64,000 bases of DNA from the NCBI GenBank assembly GCA_046330075.1, contig JAXLTL010000001.1, positions 62,001-126,000 on the forward strand, given 5' to 3'. Shown here piece by piece: positions 37,458 to 45,422 of this stretch. Source of the DNA: JAJTFW01 sp046330075. GTDB taxonomy: Bacteria; Bacteroidota; Bacteroidia; AKYH767-A; OLB10. The position numbers were made by a program, and so were the translations under genes. Position 1 is the first letter of the stretch. The number at the start of each line of letters is the position of its first letter. A model generated the notes under the pieces. It saw nothing but the letters and a program-made list of their open reading frames with translations, ran no database searches and was not told the DNA's origin.

Positions 37458-38195
37458 TTATCGTGGGCTGTTCCAGATCTCCCATGCGGCTTCCGCCTGT
37501 CCAATGAGCATATCGTATCCGTTTTTCGTGCAGGCCCCGTATAATTCGCCCTGTTCCATGAATCTGGTTACAGGAGGATTATACACCATGTCGTAAAGAA
37601 GATGGTATTTGTCAACGCCTTCGTATGGAATATCGGGCTTGTTTTCGGTGGCGGGGAACATACCGGCCGGACTGGCGTTGATGATAATGCCGGCATTGCG
37701 AATGTCCAGCATGGTGAGTTGGGCATAGCGAAGTACTTTTTCACCCTCTCCGGTACGGGAAACGAAGGAATAATCGATGTCGAGTTTCCGGAGTACATAG
37801 GCTGCTGCCCTGGCTGCACCTCCGGTACCGAGAATCAGAGCCTGGGTGTGACAAGGCTTGAGAAGAGGCAATAAGGTCTTCTCAAATCCGATAACATCCG
37901 TATTGAATCCGAGGAGCTTTCCGTCTATGACTTTTACAGTATTTACCGCTCCGATCGCTGCTGCTTCGGGAGAAATTTCACTGAGGTAGGGGAGAATCGC
38001 CGCTTTGTACGGAATCGTGACGTTGAATCCGGAGAGATCCAACCCTTTAATAGCCCTTTGCAGGTCCTCCATTCGTTCAAGTTCGAGGTTCAGATACCGG
38101 TAGTCTTCGAGTCCTTCCCGTTCAAACTTCGATGTGAACCAGGCCCGGCTGAAGGAATGCCCGAGCTTCTGACCAACCAGGGCGAACGTTTTCAT
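37458..38195 (-). CDS. aroE: Shikimate dehydrogenase
   Basis: A 245-residue AroE, slightly short for the family (about 270). The shikimate-binding N-domain has LVGQKLGHSFSRAWF and the catalytic Lys in FNVTIPYKAAIL; AVNTV and GFNTDVIGFE follow. The NADP-binding loop is LGTGGAARAAAYVLRKL. It reduces 3-dehydroshikimate to shikimate in aromatic amino-acid synthesis. Its ATG shares one base with the DedA stop (TGATG), so it is translationally coupled as the last gene of the TPR-comA-rhodanese-dedA-aroE operon. Confidence 0.94.
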   Translation of the reverse strand: MKTFALVGQKLGHSFSRAWFTSKFEREGLEDYRYLNLELERMEDLQRAIKGLDLSGFNVTIPYKAAILPYLSEISPEAAAIGAVNTVKVIDGKLLGFNTDVIGFEKTLLPLLKPCHTQALILGTGGAARAAAYVLRKLDIDYSFVSRTGEGEKVLRYAQLTMLDIRNAGIIINASPAGMFPATENKPDIPYEGVDKYHLLYDMVYNPPVTRFMEQGELYGACTKNGYDMLIGQAEAAWEIWNSPR

Positions 38196-38845
38196 CAGCG
38201 TTTCGCGAATTTCTCTTTGAGGATGGCAAATACCATTGGTAACACAGAGATAAAGATGATCCCAATGACCACGGCTTCAAAATGTTGCTTCACCCAGGGA
38301 ATCTGCCCGAAAAAATATCCGCATACCGACATGGAAGAAATCCACAGGATACCTCCCGCAATGTCGAAGGGTAAAAATTTCTTCCGGTAATCCATCTCAC
38401 CGAGTCCGGCAACGAAGGGTGTAAATGTGCGCACAATCGGAACAAATCTGGCCATGATGATCGCCTTGGTGCCATGCTTTTCAAAAAAGGCATGGGTATC
38501 GTCGATGTATTTCTGCCTGACCAGTTGTCGCCCTTTGATGGTCAGATGGGTGACCTTGAGTCCGAGCGTGCGGCCAATGAAATAGTTGGTATTGTCGCCG
38601 GCGATGGCAGCCATACTGAGCAGGAGAATCAGCAATCCGAGGTTTAATCCGGTAGCTTCATTGGCGCAGAGAGCTCCTGCTGCAAACAGCAGGGAGTCGC
38701 CGGGCAGAAAGGGCATCACGACCAACCCCGTCTCTACAAAAATGATGAGGAAGAGAATGCCGTATACAGCATATCCATACTCCTGTACCATGGCGGCAAG
38801 GTGTTCATTGATATGCAGAATGAAATCGAGTAATTCGTGCAACAT
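38195..38845 (-). CDS. DedA family membrane protein
   Basis: A 216-residue DedA/VTT-domain protein: ETGLVVMPFLPGDSLLFAAGAL near residues 36-58, GDNTNYFIGRTLG, and the conserved FEKHGTKAIIMARFVPIVRTFTPFVAGLGEM with the two key Arg residues, then FDIAGGILWISS. DedA proteins are phospholipid or undecaprenyl-phosphate scramblases/transporters that affect membrane homeostasis. It lies three bases after the rhodanese gene and overlaps aroE by one base, as part of a tight operon. Confidence 0.9.
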   Translation of the reverse strand: MLHELLDFILHINEHLAAMVQEYGYAVYGILFLIIFVETGLVVMPFLPGDSLLFAAGALCANEATGLNLGLLILLLSMAAIAGDNTNYFIGRTLGLKVTHLTIKGRQLVRQKYIDDTHAFFEKHGTKAIIMARFVPIVRTFTPFVAGLGEMDYRKKFLPFDIAGGILWISSMSVCGYFFGQIPWVKQHFEAVVIGIIFISVLPMVFAILKEKFAKR

Positions 38846-38848
38846 AGA

Positions 38849-39166
38849 TCAATAAACCGTAAGGCTCGAATCAATCTCGTTGGCGTAGGCGATGATGCCG
38901 CCTTTCAGATTGTAGAGATTGTCGAGTCCAAAACGCTTTTCAAGCTCATTGATGGCGGCTGCGCTGCGGGCTCCACTGCGGCAGTGAATGATAACAGGGA
39001 TATCCTTGCGGATACGGTCTGCTTCTGATACTATTGTTCCCAGGGGAATCAGTTCGGCTTTCAGATTGCAGATTTCAAACTCATGCGGCTCGCGGACATC
39101 GATCAGCTGAAACGTGTCTCCGGCGTCAAGCATGGCTTTTAATTCACTGACGGTTTTTTCTTTCAT
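38849..39166 (-). CDS. Rhodanese-domain protein
   Basis: A 105-residue single rhodanese domain. It has the N-terminal FQLIDVREPHEFEICN motif and the active-site loop HCRSGARSAAA with the catalytic Cys at about residue 62, then YNLKGGIIAYA. Rhodaneses move sulfane sulfur from donors such as thiosulfate, releasing sulfite. It overlaps the comA-like gene upstream by four bases and is followed by dedA. Because phosphosulfolactate synthase consumes sulfite, the two may work together; this is inference from coupling only. Confidence 0.88.
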   Translation of the reverse strand: MKEKTVSELKAMLDAGDTFQLIDVREPHEFEICNLKAELIPLGTIVSEADRIRKDIPVIIHCRSGARSAAAINELEKRFGLDNLYNLKGGIIAYANEIDSSLTVY

Positions 39167-39996
39167 GATTCTTTCAGGCTTTCCTCTCTTTCAGGCTCCG
39201 TTCGGGGATCAACCGGTGGGTTGTGCATCGATTTATCCAGGTACTGGAAGAAGGTATCGCTGCGGAGTCCCAAACGAAGTGTTTCCAGGGCTATGACTTC
39301 GTTGGGTGCAATATTACCAAGGTTTACGTTGGCTCCAAAATGCTTGATGAAGTAGGCCTGTTGCGATTTTTGAGGCGCTTCCCAGATGATCTTATCTGCC
39401 GGGACTTTATTGACAATCTTATTGATGAGCACCACATGCGCCTTGCCGTTAGGACGGTAAATGCCTACGGTTCCGCTTTCGCGTGCTTCAGCAATGACTT
39501 TCCAGGATCCGGCTTCCAGCTCGGCGTTCATCATCTCAATCCATTTGTTCGGGCGAATCAGGATGCCTTCTTCTTTGGATCCAACTTCACTGATCACCGT
39601 TACGCGCTTACTGAGCCGGTGGATATAATGGCATTTTTCCTGATGCGGCATGGTGATGGAGCCATCGGACACTTCGGCATATTCCATCTTGTATTTATCC
39701 AGCATCCGCAGGTAATCGTCGAATTGTCCGCGTACAGTGAAAGCTTCGAGCAGGGTCCCACCGAAATAAACGGGAATTCCGGCTTCCTTGAAAAAGGCCA
39801 GCTTACGTTCGAGGTTGGGCGTCACCAGTGAACTTCCAAAGCCAAGCTTAACAATGTCAATATAAGGGCCGGAAGCTTCAACGAGGTTTTCGCACTCGCG
39901 GATGCTGAGACCTTTATCCATGACCATGGTGAATCCGGCTTTGCGGGGTTTTTCATGGCGCTGTGGAATATGACTGATTTCGAAGTTGAGATTCAT
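39163..39996 (-). CDS. Phosphosulfolactate synthase family protein (ComA-like)
   Basis: A 277-residue TIM-barrel protein of the ComA family, which in methanogens and some bacteria adds sulfite to phosphoenolpyruvate to give (2R)-phosphosulfolactate. Recognisable blocks: FTMVMDKGLSIRECENL, DIVKLGFGSSLV, PVYFGGTLLEAF, YAEVSDGSITMP, VISEVGSKEEG, IWEAPQKSQQAYFIKHFGANVNLGNI and EVIALETLRLGLRSDT. Coenzyme M is not expected in Bacteroidota, so the product may feed sulfolactate or sulfonolipid metabolism; that is a guess. It overlaps the TPR gene and the rhodanese gene by four bases each. Confidence 0.85.
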   Translation of the reverse strand: MNLNFEISHIPQRHEKPRKAGFTMVMDKGLSIRECENLVEASGPYIDIVKLGFGSSLVTPNLERKLAFFKEAGIPVYFGGTLLEAFTVRGQFDDYLRMLDKYKMEYAEVSDGSITMPHQEKCHYIHRLSKRVTVISEVGSKEEGILIRPNKWIEMMNAELEAGSWKVIAEARESGTVGIYRPNGKAHVVLINKIVNKVPADKIIWEAPQKSQQAYFIKHFGANVNLGNIAPNEVIALETLRLGLRSDTFFQYLDKSMHNPPVDPRTEPEREESLKES

Positions 39997-41420
39997 ATTC
40001 TTCCTCCTTTATCGGTGATGATAGATTGTATTCTGTAATCGTTTTCCATGTCGGGAATGATGCCGAACATGATGGTATAACCCTGCGGAAACTGCGAAAC
40101 CACATTTCCCAGGTATTCATAAGCTTCTTCCAGATAACCTCCCTGATAGAGGTAACATACCTGCCGGTAACGTAATTCAGGGTTATCGAAATGATAAAAC
40201 ATCGATGCGTTGATGATCTCTACGGCATCCAGCGGACGGTTCAGCTCTGACAACAGCTCGCTGTATGCAATCCAGCCTTCATCGTTTTCCGGATCAAAGT
40301 CGATGACTTTTTTATAGCATTCCTCCGACTCTTCAAAGTTGTTGAGACGGTATTCGCAATCGCCCAGTGCCAGCCAGTATTCGCCGTTCTGGTCGTCGAT
40401 TTCAATGGCTTTCTTGATGTAGTGAACGGCTTCGTACCAGCGGTCTTCTTCGTCCAGTGTGACGCCGATTCCAAACCAGGCCTGCGACATCTCCGGTGCC
40501 AGTTTTACTGCTTTTTTATAGTAGGTACGGGCGGTATCGAAGTCGCGGAGATTCTCATAACATTCACCGATATTATAATACGTGAAAGCATCGGGCTGAC
40601 AATATTCAAAAGCAATCTTATATCGCTCAATGGCCTCCTGAAACTTCTCCAGCATCGACAAGGCCTGAGCCATATCGAGGTGGGCAGGGGCAAAGTCTTC
40701 GCGGATCAGCAGACAATAATCGTAAGCATGCAGTGCCTTCTCAAACAATCCCTGTTTTACGTACAGTTCGCCCAGATAATACCAGAGCATGAATGAGTAG
40801 GGGTTCTCGTCGATCAGGCGCTTGAAAAATTCAATGCCCTCGCCAATCCGGTGGCTGAATTCCAGACTCACCAGCATCTCTTCCATGGCGATTTCATTCG
40901 CAGGATTAGAGAGCAGACTCAGTTTATAATAATCTACCGCCTTGGAGTAATCGGTCATGTTCTGATAGGTGATCGCCAGGCTCAGATAGATATCATCCTT
41001 CTGATCATCGGCCATCTCAAGTGCTTTCCTGAAACTCGCTATGGCCTTCGGATATTGTTCGAGCGCGTTATAAATATTTCCGCGGATCAGGTGAACTTCT
41101 ATATCGAAAGGACTCACGTGCTCTACTTTCTCAAGCAGTTGCAATGATTCCTTCTCCCTTCCCATCAGGGCGTAAACATGAGCTTCCTTCAAAGTGAAGT
41201 TTACCGAATGCGGATGCAGGCTATGAGCATATCGTGTTACCTCCAGCGCCTTTTCATATTCCAGGCGGTCAATAAAATGATCAATGATCCTCACCAGCGC
41301 ATCAACGTCGAAAAAATAACGCTCCTTGCGCTCCCGCATTTCTTCATATTTCTCTACAGATCGCTGAATGAGCTCATTATTCTCATCCAAACTGTCCATA
41401 TCATCCTCTTCTTCATTCAT
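39993..41420 (-). CDS. Tetratricopeptide-repeat protein
   Basis: 475 residues from ATG at 41420 (MNEEEDDMDSLDENNELI). An upstream in-frame start at 41504 has no conserved sequence. After an acidic N-terminus the whole protein is a solenoid of about eleven TPR units of 34 residues, for example YPKAIASFRKALEMADDQ, FEKALHAYDYCLLIREDF, FDTARTYYKKAVKLAPEMSQ and YEAVHYIKKAIEIDDQNGE. No signal peptide is visible, so it should be cytoplasmic and act as a protein-protein scaffold. It is the first gene of the operon and overlaps the comA-like gene by four bases. Confidence 0.85.
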   Translation of the reverse strand: MNEEEDDMDSLDENNELIQRSVEKYEEMRERKERYFFDVDALVRIIDHFIDRLEYEKALEVTRYAHSLHPHSVNFTLKEAHVYALMGREKESLQLLEKVEHVSPFDIEVHLIRGNIYNALEQYPKAIASFRKALEMADDQKDDIYLSLAITYQNMTDYSKAVDYYKLSLLSNPANEIAMEEMLVSLEFSHRIGEGIEFFKRLIDENPYSFMLWYYLGELYVKQGLFEKALHAYDYCLLIREDFAPAHLDMAQALSMLEKFQEAIERYKIAFEYCQPDAFTYYNIGECYENLRDFDTARTYYKKAVKLAPEMSQAWFGIGVTLDEEDRWYEAVHYIKKAIEIDDQNGEYWLALGDCEYRLNNFEESEECYKKVIDFDPENDEGWIAYSELLSELNRPLDAVEIINASMFYHFDNPELRYRQVCYLYQGGYLEEAYEYLGNVVSQFPQGYTIMFGIIPDMENDYRIQSIITDKGGRI

Positions 41421-41657
41421 AGGCCGGTTCCTCGTACAAAGGTAGCTTATTTTAGGCGTTGTGGAACGATTTTTTTTCCCATTTCCCGCGATAATATTGG
41501 TCATAACCGCAGTTGTAGAAAGGCAGGAACAGTACTTTTCATCGGTTTTGTCAGCAACAGGGTGTAAACATGCTGTTTGGACTCAGTATGTTAGATGTTC
41601 GCCGGCAGTTTAAAAATGAATCTGAGATGTGATTCCGCCCTTATTTCCGGTTCTGTG

Positions 41658-41687
41658 TTGTTGGTGCCTCAGTTCATTGTATTTTCG
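41658..41687 (+). promoter_or_regulatory. Candidate promoter of the NAD(P)-binding protein gene
   Basis: TTG (41658-41660), 19 bases, then TATTTTCG (41680-41687), one mismatch from the TAnnTTTG -7 box. The ATG at 41712 is 24 bases further. Confidence 0.5.
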
Positions 41688-41711
41688 CACTCCTATTGAA
41701 TTCCCTCTGAT

Positions 41712-42386
41712 ATGCACGGTAACAACTTAAAAAAGGTGGTCCTGGTGGGTGCTACCGGACTGGTTGGCAGCCGTTTATTGGATATGTTTCTGGCAGATGT
41801 CACGGTTGAAAGGGTCGTGGTACTGACGCGCAGAGAACTTGATATACAGCATAAGCGACTGGAAACCATTCTTTGCGACTTCACACATCCGGACCAGTAT
41901 GCGAAGCAACTCCGTGATTTTGATATCCTTTTCTGTTGCATCGGCACTACCATGAAAAATGCTGGATCACGGGATGCCTTTCTGGAAGTAGATTATCATA
42001 TTCCCATGCGGTTGGCGGCCATGGCCTCGAAGGCAGGTATCCGCAAATTCATCGCTATTTCTTCACTTGGCGCCGACCCGGCCTCGTCGAATTTTTATCT
42101 CCGTACAAAAGGGGAGATGGAGCGGGATATAGATGCGAATTATAAATTCACCAAACTGGCTTTTGTCCGCCCTTCGTTGTTGTTAGGTCCGCGAAAGGAG
42201 TTCCGGTTGGGAGAAAAATTCGGACAGTTTTTCATGGTGCTCTTCAGCTTCGCCATGATAGGACGATTCCGTAAATACCGTCCTATCCACGATTTTAATG
42301 TTGCCAAGGCGATGATTTCTGTGTCCAATTCGGTCAACAATCAGCGGGTGTATGAGTCGCTGGAGCTGGAATGGCTGGGGCGGTGA
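41712..42386 (+). CDS. NAD(P)-binding oxidoreductase (TIP30/HTATIP2-like atypical SDR)
   Basis: A 224-residue Rossmann protein. It starts with the dinucleotide loop VVLVGATGLVGSRLLDMF, then VVVLTRREL, CCIGTTMKNAGSRDAFLEVD and FIAISSLGADPASSNFYLRTKGEME, the last resembling the SDR active-site Ser and YxxxK region (YLRTKGEME). This pattern is that of small atypical SDRs related to human TIP30. Substrate and pathway are unknown. It stands alone on the plus strand with its own promoter-like element, followed by a repeat-rich intergenic region. Confidence 0.82.
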   Translation: MHGNNLKKVVLVGATGLVGSRLLDMFLADVTVERVVVLTRRELDIQHKRLETILCDFTHPDQYAKQLRDFDILFCCIGTTMKNAGSRDAFLEVDYHIPMRLAAMASKAGIRKFIAISSLGADPASSNFYLRTKGEMERDIDANYKFTKLAFVRPSLLLGPRKEFRLGEKFGQFFMVLFSFAMIGRFRKYRPIHDFNVAKAMISVSNSVNNQRVYESLELEWLGR

Positions 42387-42650
42387 ATCGGTAAATTGAC
42401 AAGTTGGTGAATTGGTAAGTCGGCAAATTGGCAAATTGGCAAATTGGCAAATTGGTAAATTGGTAAATTGGCAAATTGGTAATTTGGAGACTCAATGACC
42501 AAGTAACTCAGTAACTCCACTACTCCGTAACTTCGAAACTCCGAAACCCCTAGGCTCCGTTCGGGGCGCTAACGCTTCGAAACGCAGATTTGCCAACTTG
42601 CTCACTTGCCAACTTGCCAATTCACCAATTCGCCCATTTTTTTAATTTTA
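42387..42650. repeat. Short-period tandem repeats in a large imperfect inverted arrangement
   Basis: Eight tandem copies of an 8-base unit YAAATTGG occupy 42424-42487, preceded by degenerate copies. A second low-complexity block follows (42495-42545, variants of GTAACTCC and CGAAACTCC). Then, at about 42587-42635, degenerate copies of the first block appear in reverse complement (TTGCCAACTTGCC, CCAATTCACCAATTCGCC), followed by a T-tract. The whole could fold into one long hairpin and end transcription of the upstream gene. The rest of the gap to 42806 is AT-rich with nothing further recognised. Confidence 0.8.
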
Positions 42651-42806
42651 GTGTCTCAAAAACAATCATTTAACATTTCTGTAACTAATATTAGTGTAAC
42701 GTTTTCGCACCTTTGTATGTCTTATGCCAAAAGGGTTTCCACATAGAAATGTAAAATTTTTTCTATCTGAAAATCAATAAAATAGAGAAATAAATAGTAC
42801 TATGTG

Positions 42807-42838
42807 TTGCAAGGTACCATCCAATGGATATATCTTTG
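42807..42838 (+). promoter_or_regulatory. Promoter of the repeat-containing secreted protein gene
   Basis: TTG (42807-42809), 21 bases, then TATCTTTG (42831-42838), an exact TAnnTTTG -7 box followed by C. Predicted start of transcription is about 45 bases before the ATG at 42893. Confidence 0.65.
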
Positions 42839-42892
42839 CAATGTCAAATGACACAAAAACGAAAAAATAACCACACCTCTAATAACAACGCC

Positions 42893-43459
42893 ATGAAAAC
42901 TACCTCCATCCCCAACGCGGTTTTAACTTTGGTAGTGGCCGTATTTACGACCATACAGGTTAACACAGCTTTCGCAACCGCCAGCGTACGAACCAACGCC
43001 GTGCGCTACAACCAAACCTGGATTCCTTCTTCTAACCTGGATGCCGTGGAGATATCTGCAGCACGCACCAACAGTACTGTAGTAGGGGTGGCCGAATATA
43101 AGGGCGCACTGATTCCTGCTGAGAACCTCGCGGCGGTGACCATCAAGGCTACAGGTCAATACACGCCGGAAGATGTGCAGCCCGTGACGGTTGAGCCGAT
43201 CGCACAGAAAGGTCAGCGTGTGGAGGTCCGTAAGGTGAACGGTGAATTCGTTCCTTATATGGAGATGGCTCCGGTAACCATCTCAGCCACGGCGCAGACA
43301 TCCTCAGAAACAGCAGTGGTGGAGAAAGCTCCCGCTCAAACAGAAGAAACCCCGGTCTTTACGATCAGTGCACGCAAGACCTTCGATGTGCTCGTGAATC
43401 TGGTCGTAGATAAAGTGATGGATATCGTCCACGATCTCCTCGGCAGCTCCGGCAAATAA
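42893..43459 (+). CDS. Hypothetical secreted protein with three internal repeats
   Basis: 188 residues from ATG at 42893. The signal peptide is MKTTSIPNAVLTLVVAVFTT followed by IQVNTAFA. I recognise no family, but the mature part has three imperfect repeats of the form YxxxxIPxxNLxAVxIxA: VRYNQTWIPSSNLDAVEISA, VAEYKGALIPAENLAAVTIKA and VRKVNGEFVPYMEMAPVTISA. A Pro/Glu/Thr-rich linker and a C-terminal helix (VLVNLVVDKVMDIVHDLLG) follow. The 45-base leader has its own good promoter and the gene ends in a terminator, so it is a single, probably well expressed unit. Location: periplasm or surface. Confidence 0.65.
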   Translation: MKTTSIPNAVLTLVVAVFTTIQVNTAFATASVRTNAVRYNQTWIPSSNLDAVEISAARTNSTVVGVAEYKGALIPAENLAAVTIKATGQYTPEDVQPVTVEPIAQKGQRVEVRKVNGEFVPYMEMAPVTISATAQTSSETAVVEKAPAQTEETPVFTISARKTFDVLVNLVVDKVMDIVHDLLGSSGK

Positions 43460-43484
43460 GATAATTATAGGGTTTGAAGTGATA

Positions 43485-43516
43485 GCTGTCCCGTAAGGCA
43501 GCCATTTTTTATTTTT
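43485..43516 (+). terminator. Rho-independent terminator
   Basis: GCTGTC (43485-43490) pairs with GGCAGC (43497-43502, one G-T pair) around a six-base loop, then CATTTTTTATTTTT. It closes the gene ending at 43459. Confidence 0.7.
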
Positions 43517-43518
43517 AC

Positions 43519-43568
43519 AAGCCGCAAGCCGCAAGCTGCTCAACTGAAAACTAATAACTGATAACTGA
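43519..43568. repeat. Short-period intergenic repeats
   Basis: AAGCCGC-type 7-base units (about three) followed by AACTGA/AACTAAT units directly before the TlpA-like gene. Similar in style to the arrays at 42424 and 44096. Confidence 0.5.
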
Positions 43569-43569
43569 A

Positions 43570-44076
43570 ATGCCCAAAGTCTATCTTGTTCTACTTTCTA
43601 TTTGCCTTTCCGGCTTTCAGGTTTCAGCAAAGTCAAGTCTTAATGCTGAAGATTCCATCCCGGATGCGCCGTTGATTCATCGTGCCCAGCTGGATTCCTT
43701 GCTGAGCCTGAACGACGATACCACCCGCATAATCAACTTCTGGGCAACCTGGTGCCGGCCATGTGTGGCGGAGTTGCCGACATTTTTTGAAATGGAGAAT
43801 ACTATTAAAAACCAATCTGTTAAATTCATTTATGTCAGCCTCGACTTTAAGCGTGAATTGACCGGTGCTTTGCGGAAATTCATCCAGACCCGACATCTCC
43901 ACAACACTATTTTACTCCTCGACGAACCCGATTACAATGCCTGGATCGACGCTGTTGATCCTTCCTGGCAGGGATCGATTCCGGCAACCATGGTCATCAA
44001 CGGACGCAAAAAGATCCGCCGTTTCCACGAAGGCGAACTTGATGCCGAAGCACTTAAGACATTGATTGGCCTGTAG
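43570..44076 (+). CDS. TlpA-like thioredoxin-fold protein
   Basis: A 168-residue secreted thiol-disulfide protein: signal peptide (MPKVYLVLLSICLSGFQVSA), then the thioredoxin fold with redox site NFWATWCRPCVAELPTF (Cys 62 and 65) and the cis-Pro region GSIPATMVING. TlpA/ResA-like proteins reduce disulfides in the periplasm, for example in cytochrome maturation or for envelope proteins; the partner here is unknown. It is followed by a 96-base tandem repeat and then another thioredoxin-fold gene, so two envelope redox genes sit side by side. Confidence 0.85.
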   Translation: MPKVYLVLLSICLSGFQVSAKSSLNAEDSIPDAPLIHRAQLDSLLSLNDDTTRIINFWATWCRPCVAELPTFFEMENTIKNQSVKFIYVSLDFKRELTGALRKFIQTRHLHNTILLLDEPDYNAWIDAVDPSWQGSIPATMVINGRKKIRRFHEGELDAEALKTLIGL

Positions 44077-44095
44077 CCACAAGCCGCAAGCCTGC

Positions 44096-44191
44096 AGCCC
44101 CGCAGCCCTGTAGCCCTGTAGCCCTGCAGCCCTGAAGCCCTGCAGCCCTGAAGCCCTGCAGCCCTGAAGCCCTGCAGCCCTGCGGCCCTGC
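44096..44191. repeat. Tandem array of an 8-base unit AGCCCTGN
   Basis: Twelve units of AGCCCTGN (with one AGCCCCGC and one GGCCCTGC variant) run without interruption between the two thioredoxin-fold genes. The final base alternates mainly C/A. The period is 8 bases, the same as in the YAAATTGG array near 42.4 kb. Confidence 0.85.
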
Positions 44192-44236
44192 AGCTTTCAC
44201 AAGAAACCTTACCTTTGAAAAAAAACATCCCAAACC

Positions 44237-44848
44237 ATGAAAAAGATATTTCTCCTAATTCCCTTCCTGTTCCTCCTGTCGTCATTCCGCGATGGTGAAG
44301 TGGCTACCGGATATAAGGTGGGCGACATCGCCGCCGATTTCAACCTCAAAAGCATCGACGGACAGATGAAATCGCTGGCCGGCTACAAGGATGCCAAGGG
44401 ATTTATCGTTGTGTTTACCTGCAACCATTGTCCGTTTTCAATTGCATACGAAGACCGGATCATCGGCGCGCATACCCGCTTTGCGTCGATGGGTTATCCC
44501 GTTGTAGCCATCAACCCCAACGATGTAACTACCGTGCCCGATGACAGCTACGAGAACATGATCCTTCGCGCCAAAGAGAAAAAATTCCCCTTCGATTATC
44601 TCTATGATGAAACCCAGGAAGTTGCGAAACGCTTCGGTGCTGCACGTACGCCGCATGTTTATGTGTTGCAGAAGTCGGATAAAGGGCTGGTCGTAAAATA
44701 CATCGGTGCCATCGACGATAACGCTGATGATCCTACCGCGGTGAAAAAACAGTATCTCTACGATGCCATGGGTGCGATCCTGGCCGGGAAAGAACCCGAG
44801 ACCAGCTTCACCAAAGCGATCGGCTGTACGATCAAGTGGAAAAAATAA
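44237..44848 (+). CDS. Secreted redoxin (thioredoxin-like/AhpC-TSA family)
   Basis: A 203-residue protein with an N-terminal signal or anchor (MKKIFLLIPFLFLLSSF), then a redoxin domain: GDIAADFNLKSIDGQMKSL, the active site VVFTCNHCPFSIAYEDRI (Cys-x-x-Cys at 62 and 65), AINPNDVTTVPDDSYENM and GAARTPHVYVL with the cis-Pro. The CNHCPF signature marks a well-known subgroup of thioredoxin-family proteins of unknown substrate. It is probably periplasmic. It lies downstream of the TlpA-like gene with the 8-base array between them and is closed by a strong hairpin. Confidence 0.85.
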   Translation: MKKIFLLIPFLFLLSSFRDGEVATGYKVGDIAADFNLKSIDGQMKSLAGYKDAKGFIVVFTCNHCPFSIAYEDRIIGAHTRFASMGYPVVAINPNDVTTVPDDSYENMILRAKEKKFPFDYLYDETQEVAKRFGAARTPHVYVLQKSDKGLVVKYIGAIDDNADDPTAVKKQYLYDAMGAILAGKEPETSFTKAIGCTIKWKK

Positions 44849-44875
44849 GAAAGCTACGCTTTTCTTTAAAGTTGA

Positions 44876-44918
44876 GCCTCTGCAAAATTCGGGTGTTCCG
44901 GAAATTGCAGAGGCTTTG
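44876..44918. terminator. Strong hairpin terminator between convergent genes
   Basis: A perfect 10-base-pair stem GCCTCTGCAA/TTGCAGAGGC (44876-44885 and 44905-44914) is followed by TTTGAATTTT. It lies between the redoxin gene and the convergent hicB-like gene. Confidence 0.65.
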
Positions 44919-44937
44919 AATTTTGAATCGCCGGGTG

Positions 44938-45366
44938 CTATTTGTTTAATGGCATTACCTGCAACTTATCATGTATATACTCTGCAATGGCGAGGTTGAC
45001 GATATTGTTCAGACTCGTTTTTTCCCGCTTGGAGAGTATCGATAAACAATAGTGATTTTCCGGACTCGTACGGATATTGAAGGTGCCGCTCATCGGCTTG
45101 TTGGGCTCAACACCTTCAGCTTCGCATAGGTGAAGGTAATCATTGATCGATTGCTCAAAATCTATCCTCAATGCTTCAATCGATTCGCCGTTAAAAAGTA
45201 CCGAGTCCTGAATGTACAGCACTTTCCCATGGAAAATGTTTTCTTCACTGTCATATTCAATGCTTCCTACATACCCTCCATATGAAAGAACGCCACTGAT
45301 TTCAACTTTGGTTTTTTCTACAGAAGTTTCCTTCATAAGGCGTGGTTTTTTAACAGCTTTTTTCAT
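44938..45366 (-). CDS. hicB: HicB family antitoxin
   Basis: A 142-residue HicB-like protein. The RNase-H-like fold region has GGYVGSIEYDSEENIFHGKVLYIQDSV and FNGESIEALRIDFEQSINDYLHLCE. The C-terminal part (LSKREKTSLNNIVNLAIAEYIHDKL) is a ribbon-helix-helix-like DNA-binding segment. It should neutralise HicA and repress the operon. The start may be the Met in LMKETSVEK rather than the first Met. It follows hicA by 56 bases, the usual toxin-first order. Confidence 0.82.
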   Translation of the reverse strand: MKKAVKKPRLMKETSVEKTKVEISGVLSYGGYVGSIEYDSEENIFHGKVLYIQDSVLFNGESIEALRIDFEQSINDYLHLCEAEGVEPNKPMSGTFNIRTSPENHYCLSILSKREKTSLNNIVNLAIAEYIHDKLQVMPLNK

Positions 45367-45422
45367 CGATCTTCAAATTATTTTAGCGTCACTTTAAATC
45401 AATTTATAGTTGGAAGAGTGGA

